Positions 1 to 10,082 of a DNA stretch of 64,000 bases are shown piece by piece. The notes beneath the pieces were generated by a model that worked only from the letters and a program-made list of their open reading frames with translations, ran no database searches and was not told where the DNA came from. The translations under genes were made by a program, and so were the position numbers. Positions within the stretch are counted from its first letter, which is position 1; each line of letters starts with the position of its first letter. The DNA is from Oscillospiraceae bacterium (lineage in GTDB: Bacteria; Bacillota; Clostridia; Oscillospirales; Ruminococcaceae): positions 43,465-107,464 of the forward strand of contig JAFXGY010000017.1 of NCBI GenBank assembly GCA_017536625.1. Direction: 5' to 3'.

Positions 1-5
1 GCCAT
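1..5 (-). CDS. atpG: ATP synthase gamma subunit, first two codons only (partial)
   Basis: The complement shows a GAGGTG ribosome binding site followed by ATG GC at the window edge, directly downstream of atpA. In the usual bacterial F1 gene order the gene after alpha is gamma, and many gamma subunits begin Met-Ala. Only two codons are inside the window, so the identity rests on gene order. Confidence 0.5.
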
Positions 6-20
6 AAATACACCTCTGCA

Positions 21-1550
<1,530 letters not shown>

Positions 1551-2090
1551 TTATGATATTTGAATAGATTTCAGTTGTTTTTTAAGTCCTTCGAATTTTG
1601 CTTTGACGGAAGCGTCAAGCATATCGTTTCCGATATAAAGCACCATTCCGCCGATTATCGAAGGATCCACCGAGGTTTTGAGAACTATTTCTTTGCCGTA
1701 TTTTTCGCCGAGAGCTTTTTTGACTTCCGCAATCTGCTCTTCGGTCATTTCAACGGCGGTGACTGCCTCTGCCTCGAGGATGTTTTTCTTTTCTTTATAA
1801 CCGCGTTCGAAATCAAGGAACATTTCCATAACTTCTTCCATGCGGTTTCTGTCGATAAGAGTCATAAGGAAGCTTATCAGAAAGGTGTTTCCTCCATCAA
1901 GGATTTTGGAAACGGTTGCTTTAAGCTCTTCGGAAGAAAGAATTTTTTCCGTCATAAGGCGTTCAAACTGTTTATCCGCTTTCATCTGCTCATAAAACAG
2001 TCTGAACTGCTCATAAACCTCTTCTTCGCATTTTTCCTCAAAAGCAATATCAAGAAGTGCTTCCGAATATCTTCTGACCGCAAGGCTCAT
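1551..2090 (-). CDS. atpH: F1 ATP synthase subunit delta
   Basis: 179 aa, typical for the OSCP-like delta subunit that ties the F1 head to the peripheral b stalk. The N terminus MSLAVRRYSEALLDIA is the family signature, and the C-terminal IIGGMVLYIGNDMLDASV segment is also conserved in delta subunits. It starts 4 nt after the atpF stop and precedes atpA, which indicates translational coupling in the ATP synthase operon. Confidence 0.95.
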   Translation of the reverse strand: MSLAVRRYSEALLDIAFEEKCEEEVYEQFRLFYEQMKADKQFERLMTEKILSSEELKATVSKILDGGNTFLISFLMTLIDRNRMEEVMEMFLDFERGYKEKKNILEAEAVTAVEMTEEQIAEVKKALGEKYGKEIVLKTSVDPSIIGGMVLYIGNDMLDASVKAKFEGLKKQLKSIQIS

Positions 2091-2094
2091 AAGC

Positions 2095-2601
2095 TTACAC
2101 CTCCTTGATCATGGAGATGGATTCACTGATAAGCTGGGCATGATCCTCTTTGGTAAAGGATTTTCCCGAAATTTTTTCTGCGGCGTCGATGGTGATATCG
2201 ACGATGGAATCACGCAGCTCTTTTTCGGCCTGCGTGCGCTCTCTGTCAATCTCTTTTCTGGCGTTGGTTACGATGGTTTCGGCCTGTTCGCGGGCTTCCG
2301 CAACAATTTTTTCTTTCATCTGCTCGCCGTCTTCGGCTGCGGAATGAATGATGGCGGCCTTTTCATCATGTGCGCTTTTCATGATTTCCGCATATTCGTT
2401 TTCAAGCTTTTCTGCGGATTCTTTTGCTTCTGCCGCGGCGGTAAGGTCTTTTTCAATGGCCTCCTGCCTTTTTTCAAGGATGGCTTTGATTTTATCCGCA
2501 AAGAAAACTTTGACTACCACGAAAAATGCAAGGAATGTTGCGCCCTGGATGATAACCTGCCTGATGAGACCGGCGTCAATTTTTATAAGCCAGCTTTCCA
2601 T
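2095..2601 (-). CDS. atpF: F0 ATP synthase subunit b
   Basis: 168 aa with one N-terminal membrane segment (about 13-33) and a long charged, Lys/Glu/Ala-rich helix that forms the peripheral stalk. The length and architecture are standard for a single b subunit; there is no b' gene. It lies between atpE and atpH and overlaps neither. Confidence 0.94.
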   Translation of the reverse strand: MESWLIKIDAGLIRQVIIQGATFLAFFVVVKVFFADKIKAILEKRQEAIEKDLTAAAEAKESAEKLENEYAEIMKSAHDEKAAIIHSAAEDGEQMKEKIVAEAREQAETIVTNARKEIDRERTQAEKELRDSIVDITIDAAEKISGKSFTKEDHAQLISESISMIKEV

Positions 2602-2639
2602 ATTGTTACCAATCTTTCCGTAAATTTTTTATTACTGAA

Positions 2640-2930
<291 letters not shown>

Positions 2931-2956
2931 TTAATTTAACACAAGTTTTTTCAAAA

Positions 2957-3081
2957 GCCTTCCCCTCGATGGGAAGGTGGATTTTTGACCGCTTGCGGTC
3001 AAAAAGACGGATGAGGGTTTTGAAAGAATCCCTCCACCGTGCGTACCGCAACGGTCCCGCTCCCTTTGATAAGGGAAGCAA
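2957..3081. repeat. Palindromic intergenic repeat, full-length copy R1, inside the ATP synthase operon
   Basis: About 125 bp filling the gap between atpB and atpE. Blocks in order: a hairpin CCTTCCCCTCGATGGGAAGG; a GGATTTTT tract; the hairpin GACCGCTTGCGGTC; AAAAAGACGGATGAGGG; CCCTCCACCG; and a closing CTCCCTTTGATAAGGGA hairpin. The same block order recurs at 24711-24868 and 41767-41895, so this is a member of a dispersed family. It will be transcribed with the operon. Confidence 0.85.
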
Positions 3082-3084
3082 AAG

Positions 3085-3903
3085 TTACGGTGAGATAAAA
3101 ATCATCGAAAGCAAACAGAAAATGTAAGTCTGAAGGCATCCGCTGAAGATATCGAAATATCCGTGAACGAATATCATTGCGAAAAGCGGAAGACAGCAAA
3201 GAATTCCGAGTCCCATAACAAGTTTCTTTTTGCCTTTATCAAGATTTTTAATTTTCTTATATTGCTTGGTAAGAAGCACCGCACAAAGCAGAACGGAAGC
3301 TATTGCAATCCAAATTGGCATCACGTTGGAACCGATGAGCATTGAATAGATAAGGGTACCGATGATAAGTCCGCCCAAAAGGTTGCCGAACATACGAAGG
3401 GTAAGTGAAATCGGGTTTGCAATTTCGCTGATGATGTTCATTGGCAGCATGATGGGAACCATAAACGGAACCGGACCAAGGAAGCCTTTGAAATATTCCT
3501 TAACTCCGTTCACCTTGATGTGATAATACTGCGAAATAACGCAGGTCATAAGCGCAAGAGAAAAAGGCGTTGCAATGTCTGCCGTCGGCGGACGGATAAC
3601 ACCGAGTCCCCATACGCCGCTGAGGTTTGCGGTGAGAATAAACGCAAACAGCGCGGTAAAATATGGAATGAAGGCCTTCGTGTTCGGACCGATGTTGGAT
3701 TCAACAAGATTTCCCACAAGACCGTATATTGTTTCCGCAACGACCTGTTTTTTGCCTGTCGGTTTAACTTCAAGTCCGCTTCCGAGCCAGATGAACACAG
3801 CAGAAAGGATAGCGAGTATGAGCCATGTCCACACCATAGTGTTCGTGATTTCAAATCCGAATACCGTAAAGCCGCTCGTTATTTCCGGGATTGATACATT
3901 CAT
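3085..3903 (-). CDS. atpB: F0 ATP synthase subunit a
   Basis: 272 aa with five to six membrane segments. The essential stator arginine lies in the helix ANPISLTLRMFGNLLGG, and the C terminus GCLQTYIFCLLSMIFIS matches the last helix of the family. It forms the ion half-channels against the c ring. The gene ends with TAA just outside repeat R1, so the repeat has not altered the protein. It lies 1 nt downstream of an AtpI-like gene. Confidence 0.95.
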   Translation of the reverse strand: MNVSIPEITSGFTVFGFEITNTMVWTWLILAILSAVFIWLGSGLEVKPTGKKQVVAETIYGLVGNLVESNIGPNTKAFIPYFTALFAFILTANLSGVWGLGVIRPPTADIATPFSLALMTCVISQYYHIKVNGVKEYFKGFLGPVPFMVPIMLPMNIISEIANPISLTLRMFGNLLGGLIIGTLIYSMLIGSNVMPIWIAIASVLLCAVLLTKQYKKIKNLDKGKKKLVMGLGILCCLPLFAMIFVHGYFDIFSGCLQTYIFCLLSMIFISP

Positions 3904-3904
3904 C

Positions 3905-4333
3905 CTATACCTCCTTTCCGTTTTTTCTGTGGATTATCCAATCGGCAAATGCAAGAGCATAAATTCCGTAAGGAATGCTCAGCAAACCGAGAATACATCC
4001 TATTATGCCAACATCCGGGTTCTGAATCGCCACAAAAAGCGTCAGCCCCCTGATGAGAAGGCGCACCATATAATTCGAAACCGTCATGCCCTGGGGATTT
4101 GCGCTTTTGATGCTTTTCCCTACCGTAAGTTCGTGCTGGCGGAAAAGCAGCTGGGCAACGGCGCCGCCGAGGAAAACTCCTTTGGCGGTTTTTGCGAAAT
4201 CCCCGAAAAGGATTCCGCCGATGATTGAAAGAACGCAGATTGCGATTGCCGCTATTCTCGCGTTTTTCGGCGTTATAAGCGTTTCTTCCCCATCGTCATA
4301 TTCATTTATCATCCGATTCAGGAATTTCGCCAT
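3905..4333 (-). CDS. AtpI-like integral membrane protein of the ATP synthase operon
   Basis: 142 aa with four predicted membrane helices (about 27-45, 50-63, 92-107 and 112-130) and a charged N terminus. Position directly upstream of atpB and general layout fit the ATP synthase subunit I family, which assists c-ring assembly or ion uptake in other bacteria; residue-level similarity is weak by eye. It overlaps the 3' end of the preceding small gene by 32 nt and has an AAAGGAAG ribosome binding site. Confidence 0.7.
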   Translation of the reverse strand: MAKFLNRMINEYDDGEETLITPKNARIAAIAICVLSIIGGILFGDFAKTAKGVFLGGAVAQLLFRQHELTVGKSIKSANPQGMTVSNYMVRLLIRGLTLFVAIQNPDVGIIGCILGLLSIPYGIYALAFADWIIHRKNGKEV

Positions 4334-4568
4334 TTTGTTTTTCTTCCTTTAACCAAACATCTTTTATAAGCTGATAGCTTCCTTTATATCCGGAATAAAT
4401 TCCGCAGATAATTCCGATGGCGGTGAACCAATATCCGCCGTTTCCAAATTCGGAATCCAGCCACATTCCGACGGAAAGCAAAAGAAGAATCGGGCAGATT
4501 GCCGAAAGCGAAACCTGGAGCACCATTGAAGAAGCTTTGATTATATCTCGCTGTTCGCTCGCTTTCAT
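4302..4568 (-). CDS. AtpZ/AtpI-family small membrane protein
   Basis: 88 aa with two membrane helices (about 17-37 and 44-62) separated by a short loop (GMWLDSEFGNGGYW) and a charged tail. This two-helix pattern at the head of an atp operon is typical of AtpZ (AtpI family), proposed to help ion supply or ring assembly. Its start overlaps the previous stop by 4 nt, so it is translationally coupled. Confidence 0.75.
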   Translation of the reverse strand: MKASEQRDIIKASSMVLQVSLSAICPILLLLSVGMWLDSEFGNGGYWFTAIGIICGIYSGYKGSYQLIKDVWLKEEKQNGEIPESDDK

Positions 4569-4909
4569 CGGGATTCACCTTCTTCTTCAAAAATCTCCGC
4601 TTCCCGAAGCACCTTTTCTATCTCATCATCGGAAAGGGATGAAAATTCGTCTTCAAATTTTTCGAAAAATTCCGTTTTTTCGTTTCCGAAGAAATCTTCA
4701 TCCGGAATTTCAAATTCTGCCTGTTCCGGTTCCCGGCGTTTTCCCTCTTCGTTCCAAAAAACCCTCGGGTCTTCCTTTTCGGAAACTATAACAGAAACCG
4801 CGCTTTGATTTTCCGCGGAATTGATAAAACGGATCATCAGCTTTTTGGCAAAACTGCTGCCTATCAAAAAAACGCCGAGAAAAAGAAGAACTATCCAGAG
4901 TTTATCCAT
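4565..4909 (-). CDS. Hypothetical single-pass membrane protein leading the ATP synthase operon
   Basis: 114 aa from the ATG at 4909; an in-frame ATG at 4993 lies too close to the promoter to be used. A strong RBS (AAAGGAGAGG) precedes 4909. The protein has one N-terminal membrane helix (about 4-20) and then a very acidic cytoplasmic part rich in Glu, Asp and Phe. I do not recognise a family. As first gene of the operon it may be an accessory or regulatory factor for the ATP synthase (inference). Confidence 0.7.
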   Translation of the reverse strand: MDKLWIVLLFLGVFLIGSSFAKKLMIRFINSAENQSAVSVIVSEKEDPRVFWNEEGKRREPEQAEFEIPDEDFFGNEKTEFFEKFEDEFSSLSDDEIEKVLREAEIFEEEGESR

Positions 4910-4961
4910 AGGTTTTTTCTTCCTCTCCTTTGCGCTTTTGGTTACATTATTAGTTATTATA

Positions 4962-4990
4962 ATAATACCACAAATGAATACCAATGTAAA
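4962..4990 (-). promoter_or_regulatory. Sigma-A type promoter of the ATP synthase operon
   Basis: On the minus strand TTTACA (4985-4990) and TATTAT (4962-4967) are separated by 17 nt. It lies about 55 nt upstream of the first gene, and no terminator separates it from the rest of the operon. Confidence 0.65.
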
Positions 4991-5095
4991 CAAAAATTTG
5001 TTATAAAATTAACGAATTTTCATATTTCTTTTTATTGCATATTTCATATTAAAGCATTTCAGTTTTAAAGTAAAGTCAACTTTATGTTAATTTTC

Positions 5096-5124
5096 TTGAT
5101 AGAAAGCCTTAATTATGCTATATT
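5096..5124 (+). promoter_or_regulatory. Promoter of the radical SAM gene
   Basis: TTGATA (5096-5101), 17-nt spacer, TATATT (5119-5124), with an extended -10 TG two bases upstream (TGCTATATT). It precedes the AAAGGAGG ribosome binding site and the TTG start at 5162. Confidence 0.7.
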
Positions 5125-5161
5125 GTATCATAGTCAATGAATCGAAAGGAGGCGGATTTTT

Positions 5162-6058
5162 TTGGAACTTTCGCACAAATGCGAACTTTGCCCGAGAAAA
5201 TGCGGCGCAGACCGCCTTTCCGGAAAAACCGGTTTCTGCGGCGGCGCGAAGGATGTAAAAATCGCAAGAGCAGCTCTGCATTTTTGGGAAGAACCCTGCA
5301 TTTCCGGTGAATCCGGCTCCGGAACGGTTTTCTTTTCCGGCTGCACCATGAGGTGCATTTTCTGCCAGAACCGGGAAATAAGCCGCGGCGAAGCCGGAAA
5401 ATGCGTTTCCGTCAATCGCCTTGCGGAAATTTTCCTTGAACTCCAGGCAAAGGGCGCAAATAATATCAATCTTGTCACCCCGATGCACTATGCTCCGCAG
5501 ATTACAAAAGCCCTTGATATCGCCCGGGAAAAAGGACTTTTTCTTCCGATAGTATGGAACACCGGCGGATGGGAACTTCCGGAAAGTATCGAATCCGTAA
5601 AGGATTATGCGGATATCTGGCTTACGGATTTCAAATATGCTGATAATTCTTTGGCAGAAAAATTTTCTTCCGCAAAAAATTATTCCGAACTTGCCCTTTC
5701 TTCCCTCAAAAAAATGGTGGAACAAACCGGCGAAGCGGTTTTTGATGATGAGGGCATGATGAAAAAAGGAATAATAGTCCGCCATCTGATGCTTCCGGGG
5801 CATCTTGATGATACTAAAAAGGTGCTTTCGCTCCTTTGGAAAAATTTTGGCGATAAAATCTGGATAAGCATTATGAACCAATATACTCCCCTTTGCAGCG
5901 ATGAACGGTATCCGGAACTTTCCCGAACAGTTTCCGATGAGGAATATGACGAAGCCATTGAATTTGCCTGCTCCCTCGGAATCGAAAACGCGTTTGTTCA
6001 GGAAGGCGGAACAGTCGGCGAAAGTTTTATTCCTCCTTTCGACCTTGAAGGAGTGTAA
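5162..6058 (+). CDS. Radical SAM protein, PflX-type (COG1313)
   Basis: 298 aa. The start is TTG, 9 nt after a strong AAAGGAGG. The N terminus has a CELCPRKCG cysteine motif, and the radical SAM cluster motif is CTMRCIFC at about residues 61-68. Proteins of this type resemble pyruvate formate-lyase activating enzymes but carry extra N-terminal cysteines; the substrate is unknown. It uses S-adenosylmethionine and a 4Fe-4S cluster, which fits an anaerobic lifestyle. It appears monocistronic, followed by a stable hairpin at 6081-6125. Confidence 0.85.
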   Translation: MELSHKCELCPRKCGADRLSGKTGFCGGAKDVKIARAALHFWEEPCISGESGSGTVFFSGCTMRCIFCQNREISRGEAGKCVSVNRLAEIFLELQAKGANNINLVTPMHYAPQITKALDIAREKGLFLPIVWNTGGWELPESIESVKDYADIWLTDFKYADNSLAEKFSSAKNYSELALSSLKKMVEQTGEAVFDDEGMMKKGIIVRHLMLPGHLDDTKKVLSLLWKNFGDKIWISIMNQYTPLCSDERYPELSRTVSDEEYDEAIEFACSLGIENAFVQEGGTVGESFIPPFDLEGV

Positions 6059-6080
6059 ATTGAATATTTATTGAAAATCC

Positions 6081-6125
6081 ACCCCGAAAAATGAAAAAAG
6101 CTCTTGCTTTTTCTTCTTCGGGGTG
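6081..6125 (+). promoter_or_regulatory. Long hairpin between the radical SAM gene and the threonine operon
   Basis: CACCCCGAA pairs with TTCGGGGTG around an inner A/T-rich arm (GAAAAAAGC with GCTTTTTC). No T-run follows on the plus strand, so it is not a classical terminator; it may slow polymerase or act as an attenuator or leader structure for the next genes. Confidence 0.4.
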
Positions 6126-6176
6126 TTATATTTGTATTCGTACGAAAAACAATCGTTTTTAAGGAGCGGACTTTTT

Positions 6177-6623
6177 ATGAACGATAATCCAGATAAAATC
6201 GTGGTTGAATCCAACCTTCTGCCGGAGGTTCTTCTCAAGGTAATCGAAGCAAAAAAACTGCTTTCGCAGGGAAAAGCCAAAAACTCTTCCGAAGCCGCAA
6301 GAATGGCCGGAATAAGCAGAAGTGCTTTTTATAAATATAAGGACGGCGTTTCGGTTTACAGCGATGAAAGCCGCGATAAAATCGTCACCTACAGCATGGC
6401 TCTCATCGATAAACCCGGCGTTCTTTCAAATGTTCTCACCGTTCTTTCAAAGTATGGTGCGAACGTCCTTACCCTCAACCTCAATATTCCGATCGACGGC
6501 GCCGCCCTTTGCACAATTTCCTTCACCACAGGAAATCTTAAATGCGACGGTCACACCCTTAGAGAGGCGCTTCGTGCCGTTGATGGAGTTATAACCTGCC
6601 GAAACCTCAAAGAGAGGAAATGA
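6177..6623 (+). CDS. ACT domain protein (PheB/UPF0735 family)
   Basis: 148 aa from the ATG at 6177, 10 nt after AAGGAG; a longer in-frame start at 6123 lacks an RBS. Residues about 20-65 form a small helix-turn-helix-like N part (KNSSEAARMAGISRSAFYKY). Residues about 72-146 form an ACT fold (MALIDKPGVLSNVLTVLSK). ACT domains bind amino acids and regulate enzymes. The stop overlaps the next reading frame, so it is tightly coupled to hom, and it may provide amino-acid sensing for that enzyme or for transcription (inference). Confidence 0.85.
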   Translation: MNDNPDKIVVESNLLPEVLLKVIEAKKLLSQGKAKNSSEAARMAGISRSAFYKYKDGVSVYSDESRDKIVTYSMALIDKPGVLSNVLTVLSKYGANVLTLNLNIPIDGAALCTISFTTGNLKCDGHTLREALRAVDGVITCRNLKERK

Positions 6624-6628
6624 TTTCT

Positions 6629-7819
6629 ATGAAAATCGCAGTACTCGGTCACGGAACCGTCGGTTCCGGCGTTTGCGAAATCCTTATTGAAAAATCGAAG
6701 GAAATCGCAAAATCCGCCGGAAAAGAACTTGAACTCGGATATGTCCTTGATATCCGGGATTTTGAAGACGTTCCCTATTCCGAAAAATTTACGAAAGATT
6801 TTTCCGCTGTGCTTGCCGACCCGGAAGTTGGCATAGTTGCGGAAGCTATGGGCGGGCTTGAACCCGCCCATTCATATGTTAAGGCCGCCCTTGAAAGCGG
6901 AAGAAGTGTTGTAACTTCCAACAAGGAACTGGTTGCCGAAAAAGGTGCGGAACTTTTGAGCATCGCCCGTGCTCATAACGCGAACTTCCTCTTCGAAGCT
7001 TCCGTCGGCGGCGGAATTCCGCTTATAAGGCCGCTTTATTCCTCCATGAACGCCGCCGGAATCACCGAATTTGCCGGAATTCTTAACGGAACAACGAATT
7101 ATATCCTCACAAAAATGTTCCGATTCGGCGAAAGCTATGAAGAAGCGCTTTCCGGTGCTCAAACTCTCGGCTATGCGGAAAAGGATCCTTCCGCGGATGT
7201 GCTTGGATGGGATGCCTGCCGCAAAGCGGCAATACTTTCTTCCCTCATCTGGGGAAGAACCCTCCGCCCTTCCGAAATTCCTACGGAAGGAATTTCAAAA
7301 ATCACTTCCGATGATGTAAATCTGGCGGAATCATGCGGTTTTTCGATAAAACTCATCGCAAGGGCAAAGCTCCTTGAAAACGGAAAAATCTTCGCAAAAG
7401 TTTCCCCCGCAATGATAAAAAACGATTCCCCTCTCGCATCGGTAAACGACGTTTTCAACGCCGTGCTCATAAGGGCAGAAACCACCGGCGAAGTGCTCTT
7501 TTACGGAAAGGGCGCAGGAAAAATGCCGACAGCATCTTCCGTCATCGCGGATATCATCGAATGTGCAAAAGCAAAAGGCAATATAAAAGAAGTTTTCTGG
7601 GAAGACGGTGCTCAAAGTGTTTTTGCAAATGCCGATGCGGTTTCCGAAAGATATTGTATTCGCACCGATTACGACGCTTCAATGCTCATTCCCGGCGCTG
7701 AAATCATCGGAACAAACGCATATATCACACCGCCGCTTTCCGAAAGCGAAATTACGGTGCTCGAAGAAAAAATTCTTGAGCACGGTTCTCTTCTGTCAAA
7801 GATACCCCTTTTTGAATAA
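6629..7819 (+). CDS. hom: Homoserine dehydrogenase, apparently without a normal C-terminal ACT domain
   Basis: 396 aa from the ATG at 6629, chosen because it is 11 nt after GAGG, whereas the ATG at 6620 is only 2 nt away. It reduces aspartate semialdehyde to homoserine. The NAD(P) loop GHGTVGSGV is at residues 7-15; the catalytic region holds NKELVAEKG and GILNGTTNYI. Bacillus-type enzymes have about 430 residues with a C-terminal ACT domain; here the end is shorter and I cannot see an intact ACT fold. It lies between the ACT gene and thrB. Confidence 0.93.
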   Translation: MKIAVLGHGTVGSGVCEILIEKSKEIAKSAGKELELGYVLDIRDFEDVPYSEKFTKDFSAVLADPEVGIVAEAMGGLEPAHSYVKAALESGRSVVTSNKELVAEKGAELLSIARAHNANFLFEASVGGGIPLIRPLYSSMNAAGITEFAGILNGTTNYILTKMFRFGESYEEALSGAQTLGYAEKDPSADVLGWDACRKAAILSSLIWGRTLRPSEIPTEGISKITSDDVNLAESCGFSIKLIARAKLLENGKIFAKVSPAMIKNDSPLASVNDVFNAVLIRAETTGEVLFYGKGAGKMPTASSVIADIIECAKAKGNIKEVFWEDGAQSVFANADAVSERYCIRTDYDASMLIPGAEIIGTNAYITPPLSESEITVLEEKILEHGSLLSKIPLFE

Positions 7820-7843
7820 TATATCACAAGGGAAGTTGAAATT

Positions 7844-8731
7844 ATGGTAAAAATAAGAATTCCCGCTTCCACAGCAAACCTTGGAAGCGGATTTGATTCC
7901 CTTGGAATCGCGCTGAATCTTTATAATTACGTCGAAATGGAAATTGCCGAAGGCTGTTTTATCTCCTCCGCCGACGGAAGCGAAATTCCCGCAGGCGAAG
8001 ATAACCTTATCTATCTTTCGGCGAAAAAGGTCTTCGAAAAAGCAGGCGTTCCTTTTTCCGGGCTGAAAATCATCGAAGAAAACAATATTCCTTTCGCAAG
8101 GGGGCTTGGTTCAAGTTCCGCCTGCATTGCCGGCGGGGTTTTCGGCGCAAACGAACTTCTCGGCAAACCCTTTTCAAAAGAAGAGCTTCTCGATATCGCC
8201 GCGGAAATCGAAGGTCACCCGGATAACGTTTCTCCCGCAATAATGGGGGGCTTTACCGCAAACGCAATGGAGGAAAAATCCGTTCGTTTCGTTCGTGCAG
8301 AAGTTCCGGAAAACCTTGTTTTTGTGGCGTTCGTTCCTCCTTTTGAACTTAAAACCGCCGATGCGAGAGCCGCAATGCCGAAAGAGATTTCGGTGAAGGA
8401 TTCCGTCTTTAATCTTTCCCGAAGCGCCCTTGCGGCGGCATCCTTCCTTTGCGGAAAATACGAAAATCTTCGCTGTGCCTGTTCCGACAGACTTCATCAG
8501 CCCTATCGCCTTCCTCTTATTCCCGGGGGAGAAACCATCATCGAAAAATCTTACGGAAAAGGCGCCCTTGCCGCATTTATAAGCGGCGCGGGTTCAACCA
8601 TGGCCGCAATTTTCGACTGCGAAAAAAGCGCCGCGGAAGAAATTGCCCTTTCAATCCTTTCGGCCGAAGTTTTTTCCGGCTGGAAATATTTTATTCTTCA
8701 TGCAGATAATTCCGGCGTCTCCGCGCTGTGA
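7844..8731 (+). CDS. thrB: Homoserine kinase
   Basis: 295 aa GHMP-family kinase that phosphorylates homoserine with ATP on the way to threonine. The N terminus VKIRIPASTANLGSGFDSLG is the family hallmark and the ATP-binding loop is PFARGLGSSSACIAGG (about 83-98). It starts 24 nt after hom and precedes lysC. No thrC is in the window. Confidence 0.96.
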   Translation: MVKIRIPASTANLGSGFDSLGIALNLYNYVEMEIAEGCFISSADGSEIPAGEDNLIYLSAKKVFEKAGVPFSGLKIIEENNIPFARGLGSSSACIAGGVFGANELLGKPFSKEELLDIAAEIEGHPDNVSPAIMGGFTANAMEEKSVRFVRAEVPENLVFVAFVPPFELKTADARAAMPKEISVKDSVFNLSRSALAAASFLCGKYENLRCACSDRLHQPYRLPLIPGGETIIEKSYGKGALAAFISGAGSTMAAIFDCEKSAAEEIALSILSAEVFSGWKYFILHADNSGVSAL

Positions 8732-8749
8732 TATACCGAGGTAAGAACT

Positions 8750-9955
8750 ATGAGCATTATAGTACAAAAATTCGGAGGCAGTTCCGTCGCGGATGCCGAG
8801 CGGCTTTTCCGCGTAGCAAAAATAGTGACGGATACCTATTCCGCAGGAAACAGCGTCGTTGTGGTGGTTTCCGCACAGGGCGATACCACCGATGACCTCA
8901 TCGCAAAAGCGGCGGAAATCAGCCAGAATCCATCCAAAAGAGAACTTGACGTTCTGCTTTCCGCCGGGGAGCAGATTTCCATGTCGCTTCTTGCAATGGC
9001 CATTGAAAAAATGGGCTTCCCGGTAATTTCCCTAACCGGCTGGCAGGTTGGAGTCCAGACCGACGCTTCCCATTCCTGTTCAAAAATCCGCAGAATCGAT
9101 AAGGAAAGGCTCGAAAGCGAGCTTGATAAAAGAAAAATCGTAATAGTTGCCGGCTTCCAGGGCATAAACCGCTATGACGATATAACCACCCTTGGAAGAG
9201 GAGGTTCCGACACCAGCGCAGTTGCAATCGCCGCCGCACTTCATGCGGACCTTTGCCAGATTTATACGGACGTTGACGGAATTTATACCGCCGACCCGAG
9301 GATAGTCAAAGACGCAAAAAAACTCGACGAAATAACTTATGACGAAATGCTCGAGCTTGCAAACCTCGGCGCAAACGTGCTTCACAGCCGCAGTGTTGAA
9401 ATGGCAAAGAAATACAGCGTTAAACTGGAAGTTCGGTCCAGCTTTGAAAACAAACCCGGAACTATATTGAAAGAGGTCGTTAAAGTGGAAAGAATGCTTA
9501 TCCGCGGAGTTACCCGCGACAACAACACCGCAAGAATATCCCTTGTTGAAATTCCGGACGTTCCGGGCATTGCCTTCAAGATTTTCAGCATTCTTGCAAA
9601 GAAAAATATCAACGTTGATATCATCCTTCAGTCCATCGGACGAAACAATACAAAAGATATCAGCTTCACCGTTGCCCATGACCAGAAGGACGAAGCCATC
9701 GAAGCTCTTCGGGAAGTGGCGGAACTTTTCAAAGCGAAGGAAATCACCTGTGATGATTCCGTCGCAAAGGTTTCCATAGTCGGCGCCGGAATCGAAACCC
9801 ATCCCGGCATTGCCGCAAAAATGTTCGAAGCCCTTGCGGATGCGGATATCAACATCAAAATGATTGCCACTTCCGAAATCAAAATTTCCGTCCTCATCGA
9901 CCGCGACAAAGCCGAAAGAGCCGTTCAGGTCATTCACGATGCGTTTGATTTTTAA
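8750..9955 (+). CDS. lysC: Aspartate kinase
   Basis: 401 aa, the length of a monofunctional aspartokinase. The substrate motif KFGGSSVAD is at 7-15, followed by the kinase domain (to about 245) and two C-terminal ACT domains (about 265-400) that normally give feedback inhibition by lysine and/or threonine. It catalyses the first step of aspartate-family synthesis. Last gene of ACT-hom-thrB-lysC; a strong terminator follows. An internal start producing a separate regulatory subunit, as in some Gram-positives, cannot be excluded. Confidence 0.95.
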   Translation: MSIIVQKFGGSSVADAERLFRVAKIVTDTYSAGNSVVVVVSAQGDTTDDLIAKAAEISQNPSKRELDVLLSAGEQISMSLLAMAIEKMGFPVISLTGWQVGVQTDASHSCSKIRRIDKERLESELDKRKIVIVAGFQGINRYDDITTLGRGGSDTSAVAIAAALHADLCQIYTDVDGIYTADPRIVKDAKKLDEITYDEMLELANLGANVLHSRSVEMAKKYSVKLEVRSSFENKPGTILKEVVKVERMLIRGVTRDNNTARISLVEIPDVPGIAFKIFSILAKKNINVDIILQSIGRNNTKDISFTVAHDQKDEAIEALREVAELFKAKEITCDDSVAKVSIVGAGIETHPGIAAKMFEALADADINIKMIATSEIKISVLIDRDKAERAVQVIHDAFDF

Positions 9956-9994
9956 GCCCTTCCGAATGGCAAATCACATTTTTATTGAAGAATA

Positions 9995-10024
9995 CCCCGC
10001 ACAAAAAGTGCGGGGATTTTTTTG
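9995..10024 (+). terminator. Intrinsic terminator after lysC
   Basis: CCCCGCAC paired with GTGCGGGG around AAAAA, then ATTTTTTTG. Confidence 0.9.
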
Positions 10025-10031
10025 TTTTTGC

Positions 10032-10059
10032 TTGTTTTAACGCAAAAATATGTTATACT
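10032..10059 (+). promoter_or_regulatory. Promoter of the LysR-type gene
   Basis: TTGTTT (10032-10037), 16 nt, TATACT (10054-10059) with an extended -10 TGT in front. Transcription would start near 10066, just ahead of GGGGAGG, giving a very short leader that supports the TTG start at 10083. Confidence 0.65.
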
Positions 10060-10082
10060 CTTGGCATGGGGAGGCGATTTTT

